Below are positions 59,894-64,000 of a stretch of 64,000 nt of DNA, in pieces. Below the pieces are notes generated by a model. It was not told the origin of the DNA. It made no database searches and worked only from the letters and a program-made list of their open reading frames with translations. Positions within the stretch are counted from its first letter, which is position 1. Every line of letters begins with the position of its first letter. Where the stretch lies: NCBI GenBank assembly GCA_046542355.1, contig JBKHBN010000007.1, positions 1 through 64,000 of the forward strand, written 5' to 3'. Source of the DNA: UBA1672 sp046542355. GTDB taxonomy: Bacteria > Pseudomonadota > Alphaproteobacteria > Micavibrionales > Micavibrionaceae. The translations under genes and the position numbers were made by a program.

Positions 59894-59957
59894 GGAATAT
59901 TGAGTTGTGCGTTAGGCAATGGCCTGAGGTTGGCTTGTTTTAAATGAAGAGGAAGCA

Positions 59958-62843
59958 ATGACCAAATTTATGTTGAAAGATTTTTTCCGGTATACGGCAA
60001 TGCCTGAGATTATGCCCAGGCTGCGTGCTTTGTTGTTTAGCGGTTTTGGTTATGTTCCTTTCTTTATTGCGGTTGTTTATCAAATGGTCGGGCTTTTGCC
60101 GCGCCACCACCCTTACTTGATGCAAAAGAATGTAGGGCGTTTTGGTTTGCGTCATGTTATGGCTGAAGCGGCCAATCATATAACATTCAGCGTTCGGCAT
60201 ATTGATCAGATTATTCTTTATGTTGCGGTTCTGGTTGGTGTCATATTGTTTGCTATTCAGTTTCTGGCATTAGGCTCTGTTTTTGTTATGCAGCCGGCAT
60301 TTGCTGATTTGCCTGATGATTGGGGCTGGACTAATTTCTTTGTTGTTGCAGACACTTACAGGCCGCATGACCTTGCCTATATGATGCTGGATATGGTTTT
60401 TGGCGTTCCTTTTCCAGGCGAAACGGGAGTTGGAGTTATAGGTTTTTTTGAGTCCTGTGTGAGTACTGACGTGCGGTGTCTGAATAGTTTGCCGCCTGAA
60501 GATATTAATGAATTGGAGGATTTTTTGGAAGGTGCTTTGGGGGGTGCTAATAATGTGGGCGCTATGTATCCACTTGCAACGAATGCTCATGCAAGCTTTC
60601 CTTTCCCCTTTCATGAAGGGTTGCATCAGATCTTCCGGTTTTATAGTACCGGGCTTCTTGTTATTGCTGTGATGATGGGATTGTATTTTGTTGTAACGGT
60701 CGTGGGAGAAACATCGCAGACAGGGACGCCATTTGGCAAACGCTTTAATAAAACATGGGCGCCTATCAGGATTGTTATTGCGTTTGGTTTGCTTATGCCT
60801 CTAAATTCCGGCCTGAATTCCGGGCAGTATCTTGTGCTTTATGCGGCAAAGTATGGAACGGCCTTTGCGTCTAACGGTTGGCGTCATTTTGTAGGTACAT
60901 TGGAAGACGACTTGATGGCCAACCCACAAAGCCTCGTATCTACGCCTAATATCCCTGACTTAAATGATTTTTTGCAGTTTATGTTTGTTGCGCGAGCCTG
61001 TAAATATGCGGCAGATTATTATTTTGAAATGGAGCATCGTCGCAATCCTAATTCTGGTGGTGAGGCTGATGTGGTTCAGGCTTATATCTTGCTTCATGAG
61101 ACGCTGGGGCCTACTAGTGATCATTTGATACTGGATCAGGATCAGACTTATGGGAATACTGTGGCAAATTCCCCAGAAAATATGACCAGAGTTAAGATTC
61201 GTTTCGGGGCTCGTAATGAAAGCAAGTATCCGGAGGCGCATTCTAATGTGATGCCGGTTTGTGGTGATTTGATCTTACCGTGGACTGACGGGCGTGAGGT
61301 TAGTGAACAGGAAGATTATATAAAAGAGATTCAAGAGGCATATTTTGATCTTGTTAAGCAAGCTTGGCTTGGTGATCTTTGGCTCGGTTTTGGTGGTGGA
61401 GATGATTTCCCGGCATATGGACCCGATCAAAATCATCGTTATCGTTATATTGTTGATCTCAATATTAAGGGGCTTCCTGATCCTCCTGATGGGGCGCAAA
61501 ATCATCAGACTGATCTTAATCCGGTTTATGTACAAAATATAAATGATAAAGCGCAGAAGCTTATTCGGGAGGCTGTAGCGCGGGCTGTAAAAGCAGCGCA
61601 AGAGGGGGGACTTTGGGGCGATGGTACTAATCCTAACGATGAAATTATGGCTGATTTTTCTAGACAGGGGTGGGCATCAGCAGGGATTTACTGGAACCGG
61701 ATTGCCGAGATTAACGGTAAACTTACGGGCGCCGTTTTTGGAACTCCGCAGATTATTTCCTATCCTGCCGTGATGGAAACGGTTTCTGATAAGAAGGCGA
61801 TGTATACTGATTTACTCTCGGTCACGGAGCGTTATGAGCCTGAGGCTCCTGCAATTGGTGATTTGGGTCTTTTGCTTGATAAATCCAGCGGGCAGCAGTT
61901 TGCAACAGCGCTGTCCAAAGCCTATGAGGGATGGTATAAGGCTGCCGGTGTTCAGGCGGTTCACCCGCGCGGTAATCCGGTTTTGATTTATATCAGCCAT
62001 CTTCTTGGTTTGGATGGTTTGTTTAATATGAGGGAAAATGCTGCGAATAGTACTCATCCTTTGGCACAGCTTTCCGGGGTTGGTAAATCTCTGGTGGAGA
62101 GTTCCATTCGTTCTTTGGGATATGCGCTGGGTTCGACAATATTTGCCGCTGTGGGGCCTGTTGCGCCCAAATTGTTGAGCGTTGTTTCCAATTTCTTTAT
62201 TACCATTGCTATGCTTGGTCTGACTGTGGGCTTTGTGCTGTTTTATGTTTTGCCGTTTTTACCTTTCATTTATTTCTTTTTTGCCGTTGGCGGCTGGATT
62301 AAGGGTATATTTGAGGCGATGGTCGGCGTTCCTTTATGGGCGCTTGCCCATATTCGAATTGATGGCCATGGCATGCCGGGTAATGCTGCTATGAATGGTT
62401 ATTTTCTGCTTTTTGAGATCTTTTTAAGACCAATATTGATCGTGTTTGGTATGCTTGCAAGCATTACGATTTTTTCTGCGCTGTCCAGTACGCTGAATAC
62501 TATCTTTAGTCTTGTTTCTGAAAATGTAGCGGGCTACGACATGACGTCTCAAATACAGGCGGGTACTTTTACTGCACAATATATGCGTTCGTTGATTGAT
62601 CAGTTCTTTTTTACGATTATTTATACAATTATTATTTATATGATTGGTATGTCGGCCTTTAAGCTGGTTGATCTGATTCCCAATAATATTTTGAGGTGGA
62701 TGGGGCAAAGTGTTGCCTCGTTTGGTGATCAACGTGAAGATCCAGCACAAGGATTAATATCCAGAGCGAAAATGGGATCTCAACAGGTTCTTGGAAAGCT
62801 TGGTGGCGGTCTGTCCAGTATGGCAAGTGCTGCTGCTAAATAG
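59958..62843 (+). CDS. DotA/TraY-family inner-membrane protein, paralogue 2
   Basis: A 961-residue paralogue of the preceding gene with the same layout: MTKFMLKDFFRYTAMPEIM start, membrane helices at ~80-105 and ~230-260, a periplasmic domain, and the C-terminal block WIKGIFEAMVGVPLWALAH, EIFLRPILIVFGMLASI (from ~778). GAGGAAG precedes the ATG, and the 64-bp gap suggests one transcript. Divergence is greatest in the periplasmic part, so the three copies may contact different partners. Confidence 0.82.
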   Translation: MTKFMLKDFFRYTAMPEIMPRLRALLFSGFGYVPFFIAVVYQMVGLLPRHHPYLMQKNVGRFGLRHVMAEAANHITFSVRHIDQIILYVAVLVGVILFAIQFLALGSVFVMQPAFADLPDDWGWTNFFVVADTYRPHDLAYMMLDMVFGVPFPGETGVGVIGFFESCVSTDVRCLNSLPPEDINELEDFLEGALGGANNVGAMYPLATNAHASFPFPFHEGLHQIFRFYSTGLLVIAVMMGLYFVVTVVGETSQTGTPFGKRFNKTWAPIRIVIAFGLLMPLNSGLNSGQYLVLYAAKYGTAFASNGWRHFVGTLEDDLMANPQSLVSTPNIPDLNDFLQFMFVARACKYAADYYFEMEHRRNPNSGGEADVVQAYILLHETLGPTSDHLILDQDQTYGNTVANSPENMTRVKIRFGARNESKYPEAHSNVMPVCGDLILPWTDGREVSEQEDYIKEIQEAYFDLVKQAWLGDLWLGFGGGDDFPAYGPDQNHRYRYIVDLNIKGLPDPPDGAQNHQTDLNPVYVQNINDKAQKLIREAVARAVKAAQEGGLWGDGTNPNDEIMADFSRQGWASAGIYWNRIAEINGKLTGAVFGTPQIISYPAVMETVSDKKAMYTDLLSVTERYEPEAPAIGDLGLLLDKSSGQQFATALSKAYEGWYKAAGVQAVHPRGNPVLIYISHLLGLDGLFNMRENAANSTHPLAQLSGVGKSLVESSIRSLGYALGSTIFAAVGPVAPKLLSVVSNFFITIAMLGLTVGFVLFYVLPFLPFIYFFFAVGGWIKGIFEAMVGVPLWALAHIRIDGHGMPGNAAMNGYFLLFEIFLRPILIVFGMLASITIFSALSSTLNTIFSLVSENVAGYDMTSQIQAGTFTAQYMRSLIDQFFFTIIYTIIIYMIGMSAFKLVDLIPNNILRWMGQSVASFGDQREDPAQGLISRAKMGSQQVLGKLGGGLSSMASAAAK

Positions 62844-62917
62844 AGTTGAGTTATAGAAGGTTTTTGGGACGTTATTAAATTTAGGATTTGAAAATACCGA
62901 GACCAGAGTAAGGTGTA

Positions 62918-64000
62918 ATGTTAGTAACAACAACAAGATTGGTGCGATATTCAGTTCTTCCCGGCGTATGGCCGCGGATTAAAGAGCTTTTTGGCTCCGG
63001 GTTCGGGGTTATGGCCGGTATTCTTGCTGTTGTGTATTATAATATCGGGTTACTTCCCATAGGGCATCCCTATCTGGTTCCTGCGAATTATGGACGTTTC
63101 GGATTGCGTCATGTTATCGCTGCGGCAGGCCGAAATGTGACTTATTCCTGGAAACATAGTGATCAGATATTTTTATATTTTACAACGCTTCTTGGCTTGG
63201 TGCTTTTGGCTGTGCAGTTTGTATTGGTGTGTATGTCCCTGTTTTTTTATGCGCCGGCTTTTGCTTTTCCCCTTGATTTGTGGGGTGCTGATCTAGCGTT
63301 TGATTTTGGCGATATCTTTGGTGCTTTTACTGGCACGCTTAATAATTTCTTTAGTGATTTTTTTGGCTCGATTCCTACCACTCTTGATGATTTCTATAGT
63401 TTGTTTTTTGGCTTTAATGGTGCAGCAAGTGGTAATTGGACGATTTTTACCGAGACGGCGGCAGGGCCTTCGCAGGATATTGCCTTTGTGGTGCTGGATC
63501 AGATTTTCGGTATTATGCAGGATTCCGGTGCAGCGACCGGTGGATCAGGATTTTATGAGTCGTGCGTTTCTACTTCTGAGGTTTGCAGGGATATTAATGG
63601 GCGCGTTATTGGAACTTTGGGTGGAGCCGACACTTTTCCAGGGCCTATGCATCTTGCTTTGCATCAGATGTTAGGGTTTTACACTCTGGGAATCGGATAT
63701 CTGGCCGGCGTTATTTTGATTTACTATGTTATAACCATAGTCGGGGAAACCGTTGTTACGGGAACGCCCTTTGGCCAGCGTTTTAACAAGGCCTGGGCTA
63801 TTCCTCGTATGATCGCCTTTTTTGCCTTGCTGGCTCCGATAACTTTTACGGGTAATAATCAGGGTATTAATGTTGCGCAGTTGATTACATTTTCTGTTGC
63901 CAAGTTCGGGTCTAATTTTGCTTCTAATATCTGGGTGGTCTTTGTGCAAGGCGGTGTGCAGGAAGCAGGAAATGAATTTGAGGAATTTTTTGGCAAGGGG
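62918..64000 (+). CDS. DotA/TraY-family protein, paralogue 3 (cut by window end)
   Basis: An open frame from ATG 62918 runs to the window edge (361 codons seen). It starts MLVTTTRLVRYSVLPGVWPR with the shared GSGFG turn, then PIGHPYLVPANYGRFGLRHV, which matches the same region in both upstream paralogues. Helices follow at ~85-112 and ~260-280, and VGETVVTGTPFGQRFNKAW matches the first paralogue's VETVTTGTPFGQRFQNFW. A Phe/Asp/Gly-rich insert (~120-170) is peculiar to this copy. It starts 74 bp after the second copy's stop, with AAGG close to the ATG. Confidence 0.8.
   Translation, partial: MLVTTTRLVRYSVLPGVWPRIKELFGSGFGVMAGILAVVYYNIGLLPIGHPYLVPANYGRFGLRHVIAAAGRNVTYSWKHSDQIFLYFTTLLGLVLLAVQFVLVCMSLFFYAPAFAFPLDLWGADLAFDFGDIFGAFTGTLNNFFSDFFGSIPTTLDDFYSLFFGFNGAASGNWTIFTETAAGPSQDIAFVVLDQIFGIMQDSGAATGGSGFYESCVSTSEVCRDINGRVIGTLGGADTFPGPMHLALHQMLGFYTLGIGYLAGVILIYYVITIVGETVVTGTPFGQRFNKAWAIPRMIAFFALLAPITFTGNNQGINVAQLITFSVAKFGSNFASNIWVVFVQGGVQEAGNEFEEFFGKG

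Overview
The window looks like chromosome of an alphaproteobacterium of moderate, slightly AT-leaning base composition. Evidence for the class is a 1,607-residue NAD-dependent glutamate dehydrogenase of the large single-chain type, an RNase E with an acidic insert in its N-terminal S1 region, an FzlA-like GST protein beside an SDR protein and uppP, and an IalB-family periplasmic protein. Three tandem DotA/TraY proteins and large secreted-looking proteins of unknown function would suit a Micavibrio-like or host-associated lineage. That placement is inference: no rRNA is present.

Layout. 1-1.03 kb: start of an IS630-like transposase, a gene-poor stretch with an inverted repeat, and a tRNA-Glu whose 3' end faces this stretch (a possible island edge). 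1.3-4.4 kb: a TerA-like gene, a Na+/Ca2+ antiporter and a TerD gene in one run, then a convergent unknown gene. 4.7-24.9 kb: mostly housekeeping genes: membrane-anchored nuclease-fold protein, xseA, purD, gamma-glutamylcyclotransferase, tadA/rluB/rsmD, uppP, a YceI protein with an insert, fzlA-like and SDR genes, a PAS histidine kinase, aldehyde dehydrogenase, a DsbD/redoxin pair and acetoacetyl-CoA synthetase. 25-46 kb: a zincin-like unknown, aminotransferases, SpoU methylase, glutamate dehydrogenase, ubiA/rsmE, periplasmic and cell-wall proteins, RNase E, a pilin-like protein. 46-53 kb: a small secreted protein and a 1,900-residue Pro/Ala-rich protein with internal repeats. 53-64 kb: tag, a DUF3137 protein, ettA, then three DotA/TraY-like inner-membrane proteins in a row, the last cut by the window end.

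The least ordinary content is the DotA/TraY triplet, the giant repeat protein with its own regulatory-looking upstream region, and the Ter/Ca2+ antiporter cluster. At finer scale, two divergent gene pairs start inside the same CATG tetranucleotide. A short reading frame with seven successive Ala codons precedes an aminotransferase gene, and the glutamate dehydrogenase leader could hide its own ribosome-binding site. Functions are assigned by motif recognition alone; no search was run.
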